NCBI RefSeq assembly: GCF_900115295.1
Contig: NZ_FOVZ01000008.1
Location: forward strand, 62,001-126,000
DNA from: Sphingomonas sp. OK281
Lineage (GTDB): Bacteria; Pseudomonadota; Alphaproteobacteria; Sphingomonadales; Sphingomonadaceae
Length of the DNA: 64,000 nucleotides
Direction: 5' to 3'
The notes beneath the pieces are model-generated. The model did no database searches, was not told the origin of the DNA, and saw only the letters and a list, made by a program, of their open reading frames with translations. A program made the translations under genes and the position numbers. Position 1 is the first letter of the stretch. Every line of letters starts with the position of its first letter. Of this stretch, positions 35,031-43,704 are shown in pieces.

Positions 35031-38000
35031 TCACATATCCAGGCTGAGGTTTTTTTCAGGAAGGCCGCGGATCTGTTCGCCAGACTTGAGCATCGCGGGC
35101 AGGGCGCTGAGGTCGTCCATGTCGAGTGGAGGCATGCCAAGCTCGTCGTCCTTGGGATCGGCCTGAACATCGCGCCGATCGGCGTCCTGACCGTCCGTGA
35201 TCGACGGCATCTCCCCATCGAGGTTTTTGATGTCGGAATAGTCAGTGGTCGACGCGCCCATTGGCGGCAGGTCCGTCATGTCGAGGCTGGCAGGGTCGAT
35301 CAGGATCTTCTCGCTGCTCACCTCGTCGAGGCTCTCCATTGCTTTGGTGAGCGCATCGTCAGCCGCTTTGGTCTGTACAGCAGCACCATCGATATCGAGG
35401 CGGCCGAGGCTTTCCAGCGATGAGGTTTTGTCGCCGGGGTTCTTATCCAGCTGCAGCTCGAGCTTCTGCTGGTTGTCGACGACCATGGTCAGGTCGAGGC
35501 GAATACGGGTGACACCGACGTTGAAGAGCCGCTGGTTCGACAGATTACGCTCGAAGCTCTGCATCACCGTAATAGCTTTGTTGACGGTGATGCCCTGCGC
35601 CATGTGCATGTTGAGCGCGTAGGCGAGGTTCATCCGCTGCATCATCGGATCGTTCTGCTCGAGCGTGACCTGGTCCTTGTTGGCAAGCTCGACCGTGACC
35701 TTACCGTTCTCGATGCCCGCGATCGTGGCCAGCGAGGCATTGTAGATGCCGCGCTCCTTGTCGTTATCAGTCCACCGGATCCGGTCGCCTTCGTGAATCT
35801 GGATCGTCTCGATCGTCGCGAGCGACATACGATCCTTGTCGATCATCGGATCGATCTTCTGAGGACTGAACTTAATCGACTTACCGTTTTTTACGATCTC
35901 GACCTTGCCGTTGGCAAAGGTTCGCCGGACCTCGGCTACACCGCGTTCGAGTTTAAGCTCCGGCACCGAGCCCTTGATCTCCAGCCGCTGCCCTTTCTCG
36001 TAGGTCTTGGCGTAGCGCAGGTCCTCACGCTCGATGTTCACGTTCTGGATGACGGCAATGGACAGCCCGTCACCTTTGAGCGTGCCCTCGTCCTTCAGGC
36101 CTTTTTGCACCGCCTGATTGATCGCTGCACGGGTCTCGCGGCCCGACGCGAAAATGGCCGTGTTGGCACGTTCATCCGGCGACAGGGCCAGCCACAGGTC
36201 GGACGCGTGCGCCGATGGATCCTCATGCTCGACGACTTTGTCGCCAAGCACCTTCATGGCCTGCCCCGCCTTGCCGATGTTGGCCAGCGCCGCGACCGTG
36301 CGCAGCTGGTCAGTCTGCTGGCGAAGGTTGTCATCCATGCGAGCCATGCCGATCTTGTCGGCTTGCATCATGGCAAAGGCCTTGCCGGCATCGATCGGGA
36401 GGAGCTGCTGGCGATCGCCGATCAGTGCGACTTTCTCGATGCCGAGCGATTCTGCGATCGTCAGCATCTTGAGCATGTCACGGTTCGACACCATCGACGT
36501 CTCGTCGACGACGATGATTGTATTCTTCAGCTCGTCACGACGCGCCTGAGCCTCCGGCGTGTTCTGGTTGGTGACGTGCTTTTCGTTATGCCAGATAAAG
36601 TGAGCGATCGTCTCGGCTTTGACCCCAGAATCCTGCATCTGATCGACCGACATCTCGCGAGTGGGAATGGCGTCCGGCCGCGCCATGCCTTCCTTCATGT
36701 CCGCGACCATCTTGTTCTGGAATGCCAGGCCCATCACCGATTTGCCCTCGGACTCAACGACGCGGGCAACCGCCTGCAGCATGGTCGACTTACCGGCGCC
36801 GGCGATGCCCTGGACCGCGACGATGCGATCCGAGGTCGAGACGATCAGCGTAGCGGCTGCAAGCTGTCCTTCGTTCAGGGGGTGAGGGGAGGCGGCCTGC
36901 AGCCGGTCTGGCGCTTCCGAGGGTGCCACGATCGGAGCACCCGCGTCTTTACCCGCCTGGACCCGCGCAAGGATGCTCTCCTCGGTCCGAAGCGCTTCCG
37001 GTGTCGTGACAGCCTCGACCTTCTGACCCTGGTGGGTAATCTCCCCGGATAGGAGTTTGCCCTTCTCGGTGAGCTGCTCGACCCTCGCCTCGACATGATC
37101 GATGGTGACGCCCTTGAGGCCGAAGTCGAGGGCCTTCTTGGCGACCTTGTCTTTATCGAACGCCGCTTCGCGTTGACTGAGACTGCGGATCGCGGAGGCG
37201 ACAGCAAGCTGCGCATTAGCCTGGCCGGTGGACTGCGCCAGACGAACCAAACCGCGGTCGACCAGTGGGTCCGGTGACCGGAGCAAGCCCGACACCGTAT
37301 CCATCGCGACTTTCACGGCGTCCGCGATTACGGTGTAGTTGCGCCCTATCGGGCCAGCGTTCTCTCGTTGCTCCGCCTTGGCGGCGTTCTCTAACGCTCC
37401 CTCGAGCAGTTTCTTGCCGTCAAAGCCTTGCTCCGCTGCTTTCGCCATCCAGTCGAGAACGAGCCCGTCGCGGTCTTCGACATTCAGCTTTGGATCGCGC
37501 GTGTTGACGGTTACGCCATCACGACCCTTTGGCGAGACGATGCCTAGCTCGGCCGCCTTTTCCATGATCTGTTCGCGTCGTTGGCTGAAGACTTCCAGAA
37601 CCGCTTTTGGGACGCCGACAATCTCGAACGTGCCATGCTTACCGTCCATCCGGGTCTGATAGCCAAGCTTCTCCAACTCGTTGCGGAGGAAGCTATGGTA
37701 GATCGAGCCGATGACGGTGTTGCTGGCCCATAGCTTTTGGGCGTCCAGGGCCTGCCATTTGCCGTCGGGCATCTGCGTCATGTTGGCAACGATCGCGTGG
37801 ATATGCGCTTGAGGATCGAGCGCCCGGCTCGTGTCGTGCTGAAACAGTGCATAGACCAGATTCCCGGTCTTTACCGTTTCGGTCTTACCGTCCTTGGTGA
37901 TACGACCGGCCGCGATATTCTTCTCGACCCAGGCCATGGTCTGCTGAACCGCCTTGGTCTGGGCGCCATCGGGGCCGAGGATCCGCTTATCCCCAGCGAT

Positions 38001-38291
38001 ATAGGCCATTACCGACACCGACTTCGGTGCGGAAAAGGTCAGGTCGAAACCGGGACGCCGACCGTCCCTGACCTCGACCTTCTCACCAGATGGCAGCTCA
38101 CCGCTCAGCGCCTTTGCAAATGCCTCCTGCGAAACGGTGCCGGTAAGGCCAGCTGCGGTAGCGCCTTCACCGCCCCACATGCTGACGTCACCGGCCTTCT
38201 CGTCGGTGTAATATTCGCCGCTGACGAAGTCGTCCTTGGTGAAATATTTTGCGGCGCCGGATGCCGATTTAACGGATGCGATCGAGTGCAT
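35031..38291 (-). CDS. MobF-type conjugative relaxase with helicase domain (TraI/TrwC-like)
   Basis: A 1086-residue MobF relaxase. The N-terminal TrwC domain has catalytic tyrosines at Y16 and Y27/Y28 (SGEYYTDE) and the metal-binding HxH set (QHDTSRALDPQAHIHAIVAN; H152, H163, H165). A RecD-like helicase follows with Walker A GIAGAGKST near 495-503 and Walker B IIVVDETSM near 592-600. The acidic C-terminal tail, about 120 residues, is low-complexity. It nicks the plasmid at oriT and unwinds the transferred strand. It starts two bases after the coupling-protein stop. Confidence 0.93.
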   Translation of the reverse strand: MHSIASVKSASGAAKYFTKDDFVSGEYYTDEKAGDVSMWGGEGATAAGLTGTVSQEAFAKALSGELPSGEKVEVRDGRRPGFDLTFSAPKSVSVMAYIAGDKRILGPDGAQTKAVQQTMAWVEKNIAAGRITKDGKTETVKTGNLVYALFQHDTSRALDPQAHIHAIVANMTQMPDGKWQALDAQKLWASNTVIGSIYHSFLRNELEKLGYQTRMDGKHGTFEIVGVPKAVLEVFSQRREQIMEKAAELGIVSPKGRDGVTVNTRDPKLNVEDRDGLVLDWMAKAAEQGFDGKKLLEGALENAAKAEQRENAGPIGRNYTVIADAVKVAMDTVSGLLRSPDPLVDRGLVRLAQSTGQANAQLAVASAIRSLSQREAAFDKDKVAKKALDFGLKGVTIDHVEARVEQLTEKGKLLSGEITHQGQKVEAVTTPEALRTEESILARVQAGKDAGAPIVAPSEAPDRLQAASPHPLNEGQLAAATLIVSTSDRIVAVQGIAGAGKSTMLQAVARVVESEGKSVMGLAFQNKMVADMKEGMARPDAIPTREMSVDQMQDSGVKAETIAHFIWHNEKHVTNQNTPEAQARRDELKNTIIVVDETSMVSNRDMLKMLTIAESLGIEKVALIGDRQQLLPIDAGKAFAMMQADKIGMARMDDNLRQQTDQLRTVAALANIGKAGQAMKVLGDKVVEHEDPSAHASDLWLALSPDERANTAIFASGRETRAAINQAVQKGLKDEGTLKGDGLSIAVIQNVNIEREDLRYAKTYEKGQRLEIKGSVPELKLERGVAEVRRTFANGKVEIVKNGKSIKFSPQKIDPMIDKDRMSLATIETIQIHEGDRIRWTDNDKERGIYNASLATIAGIENGKVTVELANKDQVTLEQNDPMMQRMNLAYALNMHMAQGITVNKAITVMQSFERNLSNQRLFNVGVTRIRLDLTMVVDNQQKLELQLDKNPGDKTSSLESLGRLDIDGAAVQTKAADDALTKAMESLDEVSSEKILIDPASLDMTDLPPMGASTTDYSDIKNLDGEMPSITDGQDADRRDVQADPKDDELGMPPLDMDDLSALPAMLKSGEQIRGLPEKNLSLDM

Positions 38292-38293
38292 CG

Positions 38294-40627
38294 TTACATC
38301 CCGTATCCGTCATCAGGGAAGGCATCGCGCGCCTCCCGGATCGACAGGTCCTCCGGCCGTTCTCCGGTCGGCGTAGGATCGTCTTTCTGGCGCTGCTGGT
38401 CCTCACTGCGCGCCTGGACGGACTTACCCTCCAGAGACCGTTCGCGGTCCTTGCGATCGTCATCGCCGGAACGCTCACGCATGTCTTGGACGAGCACCGG
38501 CGGTTCGGTTCTGGCGGTGGCTTCAACCGGTGTAGCGTCGCGCGAATTGTCGACCTCGTTCTCAGTCGGCTGCGACAGGATATTAGTGGCGAAGGTGTTG
38601 GCCACGTTTGCAGGCTCAACCTCTTCTTCTGTCAAACCGGGCACATCGCCACGTCCAACATCGTCGTCGCCACTCTGCGGCTTGCCACCACCTCCGCGAA
38701 CCACCCTTCCAGGCTCGTCCGGCTTAGCCGGTTTCCGCTCGATGAAGCCCTCGGCGACGGTCGAGTAATGTTCCCATTCCAGGCGGATGCGTGCAGCAGG
38801 GAAGCCATCGGGAAACTTCACGAAGCCGTGCAGGCTGGGCAAATTCATGATGTCATCGGGGATGACCAGCGGCTCGATCTGTTTACGGGGGGTCAGGGTC
38901 GAGGCGTCGCGGGTGTTGTTGTAACCATAGCTGTACCCCTCATCCATCTGCCGGATCTCGCGGTTGCCAATGTAGCGCGCACCCTGTTCAGCAGTGTCGA
39001 GGTCGGCTGCGGCGAGGATCAGTTTGGTGCGTGTGAGCGACGACAGGTTGCGGGCATTTTCCTCGCCGTAGACCTGCGTAAGCTTGTCGAACGAGTGCAA
39101 CCCGAGCACCATCGCACCACCGAAGTTACGGGCGGTCTGGAGGCCGTCCTCGATAGCCGGAAGGCGGTGGAGTGCGCCCAGTTCGTCGAACACGAACCAG
39201 GTGCGCAGGTTGCGGGTTTTCTTCATCGTCATCAGCGCGTGGATGGCGAGGTTCGACCAGAGCGTGAGCAGTGCCCGGTTCATCTCGAGGTCGGTGTAGT
39301 TGGAGGTTATGAATAGGATCGAGCCAGGCTTCTTCTCGGACGTCATCCAGTCCTTGATCGAGTATTGTGGACCGTCGTCGGGCAGGAAGCGCAGGACCTG
39401 CGCATTCGTATTGAAAACCGCGCGGATCGACTCTGCCATCTTGGCCGCTTCGGGGGCCGTAATGGGGTCGGCGATGGTGTTGGCAAGATGCTTGTGAACC
39501 AGCTTCAGGTCAGCGGTCATGAGGTTGTCGGCAAGCGCCTGGTTGGACGTCAGTCCCTTCTCGATGAGCTTCATGCACATCTCGATGAAAAGGGTACGTG
39601 CAGCGAGTGCCCAGAACGGATCGGCCGCCCCGCCGTCCGAGGGGATCAGGGCTCCAGCGGCTGCGGTAAACTCGCTATAGGTTCGGCAGTCATTGAAGAT
39701 CGTCCAGGCCGGGCACCGTGCGTCGGCCGGGTTGAGAATGGTGTCACGTGTCGGGTCGTAGAACGCTTCGACATAGGCCCCGGTCAGGTCGAACACGACG
39801 GCGGTATCTTCGCGTTCGCGCATCTCACGAAGGAGCTTACGGAACACGGTCGTTTTACCGGAACCGGTGGTGCCGAGCGTCATGAAATGTGACTGTTCGA
39901 GACGGTGTGGAAACGGGATGCCGGCAACGGTGTAGGGGTGGTGGATCCCGCCCATCTTGCGGGCCTTGAACTTCAGCTTCAGGACCTGTTCCGGCGTCTT
40001 GTCCGGAAAGAGTTTTGCGGCCTCCTTCACGAACTCGATTCTGTTGTGTTGGGCGATCTCGGAATAGAGCAGATCGCGCTCGACCAGCATGGCGCCGCGC
40101 TCATGGCGTTCCTGGATCATCGCCTTGCCGCGACGGGCCGAGAAGTCGACGTACCAGATCGACAGCGGGATGGTGATGCACGAGGCAATCGCGACCGAGC
40201 CCATGAACCCCTTCACGGCCTTGTGCCATGCAAGGATGACCTCCGGGACGTAAGGCACGTAGCCCATGTAGGTGTGGCGCACGCTGTCGTCGGGCAGACG
40301 GAGGTTGATGCGCTTCATCTCGTCGAACGAGATCCAGTCCCACAGCCCGGACAGGATGCGCATCGAAATGAGCTGAATGTTGTTCTCGTCGAGGGTGAGC
40401 GAGAGGATCGTGGAGTAGGCGATGACGAAAGTGCCAAGCCACATGTAGATCGGCATTTTGGCACCCTGTAGCCACATCAGGACCTGGGTATTGAGAAGCT
40501 GGCTGCCACGGGTGAAGTTGCCCGAATTGCGAGGCGCTTCGCCACGTGCGCTATGGTGCTTTTGGGGGATCGGACGCCGATCGTTGCGGATGTCCTCGCG
40601 GGGCGCTTTTGGGTCGTCACGCGCCAT
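38294..40627 (-). CDS. Type IV coupling protein (TraD/TrwB/VirD4-like)
   Basis: A 777-residue inner-membrane ATPase. Two membrane helices lie near residues 58-77 and 141-160. The motor domain has Walker A GTTGSGKTT near 252-260, VVFDLTGAYVEAF, and Walker B TWFVFDELGALHRLP. The C-terminal 130 residues are charged and disordered. It links the relaxase-DNA complex to the type IV secretion channel. No channel (VirB-type) genes are in this window. It overlaps the RHH gene by 11 bases. Confidence 0.93.
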   Translation of the reverse strand: MARDDPKAPREDIRNDRRPIPQKHHSARGEAPRNSGNFTRGSQLLNTQVLMWLQGAKMPIYMWLGTFVIAYSTILSLTLDENNIQLISMRILSGLWDWISFDEMKRINLRLPDDSVRHTYMGYVPYVPEVILAWHKAVKGFMGSVAIASCITIPLSIWYVDFSARRGKAMIQERHERGAMLVERDLLYSEIAQHNRIEFVKEAAKLFPDKTPEQVLKLKFKARKMGGIHHPYTVAGIPFPHRLEQSHFMTLGTTGSGKTTVFRKLLREMREREDTAVVFDLTGAYVEAFYDPTRDTILNPADARCPAWTIFNDCRTYSEFTAAAGALIPSDGGAADPFWALAARTLFIEMCMKLIEKGLTSNQALADNLMTADLKLVHKHLANTIADPITAPEAAKMAESIRAVFNTNAQVLRFLPDDGPQYSIKDWMTSEKKPGSILFITSNYTDLEMNRALLTLWSNLAIHALMTMKKTRNLRTWFVFDELGALHRLPAIEDGLQTARNFGGAMVLGLHSFDKLTQVYGEENARNLSSLTRTKLILAAADLDTAEQGARYIGNREIRQMDEGYSYGYNNTRDASTLTPRKQIEPLVIPDDIMNLPSLHGFVKFPDGFPAARIRLEWEHYSTVAEGFIERKPAKPDEPGRVVRGGGGKPQSGDDDVGRGDVPGLTEEEVEPANVANTFATNILSQPTENEVDNSRDATPVEATARTEPPVLVQDMRERSGDDDRKDRERSLEGKSVQARSEDQQRQKDDPTPTGERPEDLSIREARDAFPDDGYGM

Positions 40628-40904
40628 GATGAAGCTTCATGCGACGGTCGGCTTCGAGGACGAGCGTCTCGCGCAATTCCGGGTGGTTTTCCCGGATGAT
40701 CGCATCGAGCGCGACCTGCATATATTCGGTCACGCGCAAGTGGCGTCGCTCGCTGCCTTCAAGCAGCTTTCGGCCATCAAGATGTTGTTCGATCGCCCGA
40801 CGAATTAGGTCCGACGGCGAGCACTCCAGTTTGGCTGCTTCTGCCTCTATACGGGCACGCAGATCACCGGCTACCCGAAGGGTATAAGGGCGTGAGGTAC
40901 TCAA
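40617..40904 (-). CDS. Ribbon-helix-helix accessory protein of the relaxosome
   Basis: A 95-residue protein. The N-terminal RHH fold reads RPYTLRVAGDLRARIEAEA, then SPSDLIRRAIEQHLDG; the C-terminal half is helical. TraY, TrwA and similar accessory proteins bind oriT as RHH dimers, and this gene sits between the coupling protein and the candidate oriT. It likely binds the GTAAGACA repeats and regulates the operon. Confidence 0.75.
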   Translation of the reverse strand: MSTSRPYTLRVAGDLRARIEAEAAKLECSPSDLIRRAIEQHLDGRKLLEGSERRHLRVTEYMQVALDAIIRENHPELRETLVLEADRRMKLHHGA

Positions 40905-41100
40905 GTAACCAGCCTCCTAGCAGAGAGGCTGATGGGTCCTTAGGAGGACGTTCCTTATAGCTGTGGAACGCGGCTACAACAAGCTCGATATCGTGGTTTG
41001 GGCATAAGCCGTATTACGGTGTCTTACGCGGGAAACGGCGGAAATCTGCGCTTTTGAGGCGTAATACGTTGTAAGACAAACTGTAAGACATTGTATACAC
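40905..41100. other. Candidate oriT and transfer-operon promoter region
   Basis: The region upstream of the transfer operon is AT-richer than its surroundings and full of short repeats: CCGTATTACGG (41009-41019, palindromic), TGTCTTAC (41020-41027) inverted to GTAAGACA at 41071-41078 and again at 41083-41090, and GTATTAC/GTAATAC arms. An outer inverted pair CCTCCTA/TAGGAGG lies near 40912-40948. This layout fits a MobF oriT with accessory-protein sites, but no nic site is proven. Confidence 0.55.
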
Positions 41101-41448
41101 TATCATGGTCTTTTTAAGGTCCTGATATTCAACGGGAAAAGCAAGCAAAGCTTGCAAGGGTGTGCTCTACTGTAGTCCCGATTCCCATGTGTCGATTTGA
41201 TCTCCCCCGTCCTTCGTATCGATATGATGGCATCTCGGTTTTCCGCGGGGCAGAGGCCCGCCTTCGCGGCGGAATGACGGTCGAACTGGTTGCTCTGGCG
41301 TGGTGTCTTGGGACCGTTCTGCGATGATCGTCATCGGGTTTCCCTTGGTGTTAGAAGCTGGTCGTTGGTTGGCGCTTTTCCCTCGCCTGATCGATGGCTA
41401 TACCGGTCCCGTTCAGAGCCCGATCAGCCTGACCAAAAGGCAAGTATT

Positions 41449-41673
41449 ATGGCGAAGTCACTGGACGCTGAAATGGCCGCGATCGAGGCCGAGGAACGCA
41501 AGCTGGCAGATCGCCGAAAGGCGCATCTGAGGAAGCTTCGGGATACGGCTATTGGGACGGTCGAGAAGGTAGGTTTGCTCAAGCTCCCGCTGGATCGACT
41601 GGAGCGGTTGATGGAGGCGGTGAAGACGCTGGGCGTGGACGAGGTCGAGAAGCGGCTCACGGCGAAAGCCTGA
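41449..41673 (+). CDS. Small coiled-coil plasmid protein
   Basis: A 74-residue protein, MAKSLDAEMAAIEAEERKLA, followed by basic heptads and LPLDRLERLMEAVKTLG. It resembles the short TraC/TraD-type coiled-coil proteins found near oriT on alphaproteobacterial plasmids, by size, position and composition only. It diverges from the transfer operon across the candidate oriT and ends at a clear terminator. The preceding 41101-41448 holds hairpins but no gene. Confidence 0.6.
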   Translation: MAKSLDAEMAAIEAEERKLADRRKAHLRKLRDTAIGTVEKVGLLKLPLDRLERLMEAVKTLGVDEVEKRLTAKA

Positions 41674-41699
41674 GACGGTTCGAGACCGAGGCCCACGCT

Positions 41700-41735
41700 A
41701 ATGGCCGCACGGGTTTGCTACCTCGTGCGGCCATT
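41700..41735 (+). terminator. Intrinsic terminator
   Basis: A perfect 12-bp stem (AATGGCCGCACG, 12-base loop, CGTGCGGCCATT) followed by CTCTTTTC, 26 bases past the stop of the small coiled-coil gene. Confidence 0.75.
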
Positions 41736-41789
41736 CTCTTTTCGGCAGGGGAGGGGCCTCGCCGGCTTGGCGGCATCAGGCAAAAAAAA

Positions 41790-41820
41790 GGGACGCGCCA
41801 GCCGGTAGGCTGGGCGTCCC
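41790..41820 (-). terminator. Intrinsic terminator
   Basis: The stem GGGACGCGCCAGCC/GGCTGGGCGTCCC with a GGTA loop is preceded on the plus strand by eight A's (41782-41789), giving a U-run on the minus transcript. It closes the gene at 41850-42431. Confidence 0.75.
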
Positions 41821-41849
41821 ATGCGGTCGTTTTAGATAACGGGGACGGA

Positions 41850-42431
41850 TCAGATCCACGCCAGCAGGTACTCCCCTTCGATCGGTTTCAGTGCCGCCAT
41901 CGTCGCCAGCGTTTCAATGCTCTCGGCCATGTCCGGATCGGAATCGAGGCGACGCCTGATGCGGGGATCCGTCAGCCTCCGGCGAAGCTCCGTCATCGGC
42001 ACCATGCCGGCGACCTTGCGGTCGATCCCAAGGCCGTCTAACAGCGCCAGCGCGTGGGGGGTTGCGAGAGCTATTTCCGGGGCCGCATCCGGGTTCAGAG
42101 AGAGGCGTATCGTAATGTCGCCAGTGGGTTCAGTCTGCGCCACCCGGACGCGTCGACCGAGGAACTGAGCCTCGTCGAAAATCGCGATGACACAAGGGTC
42201 GTGATCGAAGCATTTTGAGACCGTCGCGAGCGACAGATGGCAGACGCGGGCGTCGAACTCAAACCACGGATCGCCGGTGACGCCGTAGCCCGGGAGCAAA
42301 ATGGCAAAACCCAACCGGAGCGATTGCTCAGCAAGCAGATCGCGTAGCGATGCGAGCTGGTCGGGAGTGATGATTGCCGCCATTGGCGCGAGGATGGCGC
42401 GGCCGTCTTCGACGCGGAACGTAATGGTCAT
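41850..42431 (-). CDS. Hypothetical plasmid protein
   Basis: A 193-residue soluble protein starting MTITFRVEDGRAILAPMAAI. It contains PWFEFDARVCHLSLATVSKC and a C-terminal helical region with LRRRLTDPRIRRRLDSD. No family recognised. It ends at an intrinsic terminator and stands alone. Confidence 0.6.
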   Translation of the reverse strand: MTITFRVEDGRAILAPMAAIITPDQLASLRDLLAEQSLRLGFAILLPGYGVTGDPWFEFDARVCHLSLATVSKCFDHDPCVIAIFDEAQFLGRRVRVAQTEPTGDITIRLSLNPDAAPEIALATPHALALLDGLGIDRKVAGMVPMTELRRRLTDPRIRRRLDSDPDMAESIETLATMAALKPIEGEYLLAWI

Positions 42432-42615
42432 AGTGACATCCTTCGTTGAAACCGCAAATCTCTCCCTCCCTCCTCTCCGGAGAGGTTTCGCGACGCCTGT
42501 GATCGAGCACCACCGTCGATGCCGCGACGCGTAGTCAGCGCACGGGCGAAAGGCCGCTGCGCGCAGGCGAGCGAGGCGTGCAGGGTATGACTGTCAGACG
42601 TTGGAAAACCGCGTC

Positions 42616-42716
42616 AGCAGCGCCGGGGCGGGCTCGATGCCCGCACCGGCGCTTCCCCGGCCGATGCGTAGCCAGGGGAGGCCCGACGGGGCCGTACCGA
42701 AGCGAGCGAGCCGGCG
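42616..42716. repeat. Structured twin element, copy A
   Basis: A GC-rich segment repeated at 43304-43400. The first hairpin pairs GCGCCGG-G-GCGGGC (42620-42633) with GCCCGC-A-CCGGCGC (42639-42652) around loop TCGAT. A second hairpin pairs GGCCC and GGGCC at 42680-42693. The copies differ in sequence, but the stems are kept by paired changes. Confidence 0.6.
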
Positions 42717-42744
42717 CCGCACGCCCGTCGAAACCAGCAACGGA

Positions 42745-42776
42745 AAAGGGCCACCCGATCGCCCGGATGGCCCTTT
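42745..42776 (-). terminator. Hairpin terminator
   Basis: AAAGGGCCA (42745-42753) pairs with TGGCCCTTT (42768-42776). It lies 44 bases past the stop of the coiled-coil membrane protein on the minus strand and, with A and T flanks, could work in both directions. Confidence 0.55.
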
Positions 42777-42819
42777 GAGTATTAGACGATGAAGGGAGGA
42801 GCTAAAGCCCCTCCCGCGG

Positions 42820-43107
42820 TCATTTGATGAACTGGGCGTAGGCGGTGAGCGCAGCCCCGATCGCGATTGCTCCCGTCATCAGTGAGCCGAGCCCGATGAT
42901 GTACCATTTAAGTCCGTCGATTGAGGTCTGCATACCCTTGAGGCCGCTTTCCAGCTTTACCTCCAGACCCGCGATTTGCTGCTTCAACGGCTCAATTGCG
43001 CGATCCACGGCCATGTCGATCTGCTCCTCGACGACGACGACTGCCTTTGCCGCTGCCTCATCGTCTATATTAGCCGATCTTAGTGCTCTGAACAACGCGA
43101 CTTGCAT
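42820..43107 (-). CDS. Small coiled-coil protein with C-terminal membrane helix
   Basis: A 95-residue protein. A helical N-terminal half (MQVALFRALRSANIDDEAAA), a coiled coil (IEPLKQQIAGLEVKLE) and a C-terminal membrane helix (YIIGLGSLMTGAIAIGAALT) give the layout of DUF1640/CCDC90-like proteins. AAGGAGG precedes the chosen ATG at 43107. It is likely inner-membrane anchored. Function unknown; such genes are common on alphaproteobacterial plasmids. Confidence 0.7.
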   Translation of the reverse strand: MQVALFRALRSANIDDEAAAKAVVVVEEQIDMAVDRAIEPLKQQIAGLEVKLESGLKGMQTSIDGLKWYIIGLGSLMTGAIAIGAALTAYAQFIK

Positions 43108-43303
43108 TTCGTCCTCCTTCTTCTTCAAGACGCATTCCGGATTAGGGCGGCGCGGCGAGGGTCAAGGGATCGCTCTTGCGACCGCTTTAGCGGCGGTAGG
43201 GGCAACGATTTTTCGCAGAAAAATGGTGGGACCCTGCCGTCCCTTGAGGCTTGTCGCGCCGCCCGGGATAATAGGACGACTTGAGATAGATTTTCCCCGC
43301 GGC

Positions 43304-43400
43304 AGCAGCGCCAGGGCGGGCTCGATGCCCGCACTGGCGCTTCCCCGGCCGAGGCGTAGCGAAGGGCAGGCCGAAGGGCCTGACCGATGCGAGCGAGCCG
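43304..43400. repeat. Structured twin element, copy B
   Basis: The second copy of the element at 42616-42716. Its first hairpin reads GCGCCAG-G-GCGGGC and GCCCGC-A-CTGGCGC, with the same TCGAT loop and the same G-A mismatch. Its second hairpin, CAGGCC-GAAG-GGCCTG, is perfect. It lies in a gene-free stretch (43108-43704), which also holds a 10-bp perfect hairpin at 43565-43588 and a third copy of GGCCCGACGGGGCC at 43516-43529. Confidence 0.6.
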
Positions 43401-43609
43401 GGTCCCGCGCCAGCCCCAAACCGGACGGTCGGGCAGCTCGTTCGCGATGCTTCTCAAGCTACGGCAGCGCATTACCGGAGGGGGGAAGGCGACCGGCTGC
43501 GCGGCGTCCAGGTGCGGCCCGACGGGGCCGTGCCAAGGACGTCGCGCGGCCGGTCGCCTGGCATGGGGGGAACCGTAGGGTTCCCCCCACAGCAACGCTG
43601 ACAAAAAGG

Positions 43610-43641
43610 GGCCAGCGCGGGGATTTCGCCCGCCGCTGGCC
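43610..43641 (-). terminator. Intrinsic terminator
   Basis: GGCCAGCG (43610-43617) pairs with CGCTGGCC (43634-43641), with further pairing inside. Five A's just before it on the plus strand give a U-run on the minus transcript. It closes the DUF2493 gene. Confidence 0.65.
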
Positions 43642-43704
43642 TAGTGTTTCCTGCCAAGGAAAGGGGAGGGGCGGCGCGCTCTCGGCTGCGCCGCCCGGAT
43701 AGGG

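Noticed and set aside
35604..37052. 482-codon plus-strand frame opposite the relaxase
   Set aside because: Composition rich in Arg, Asp and His with no family motif; third-position GC bias belongs to the relaxase strand.
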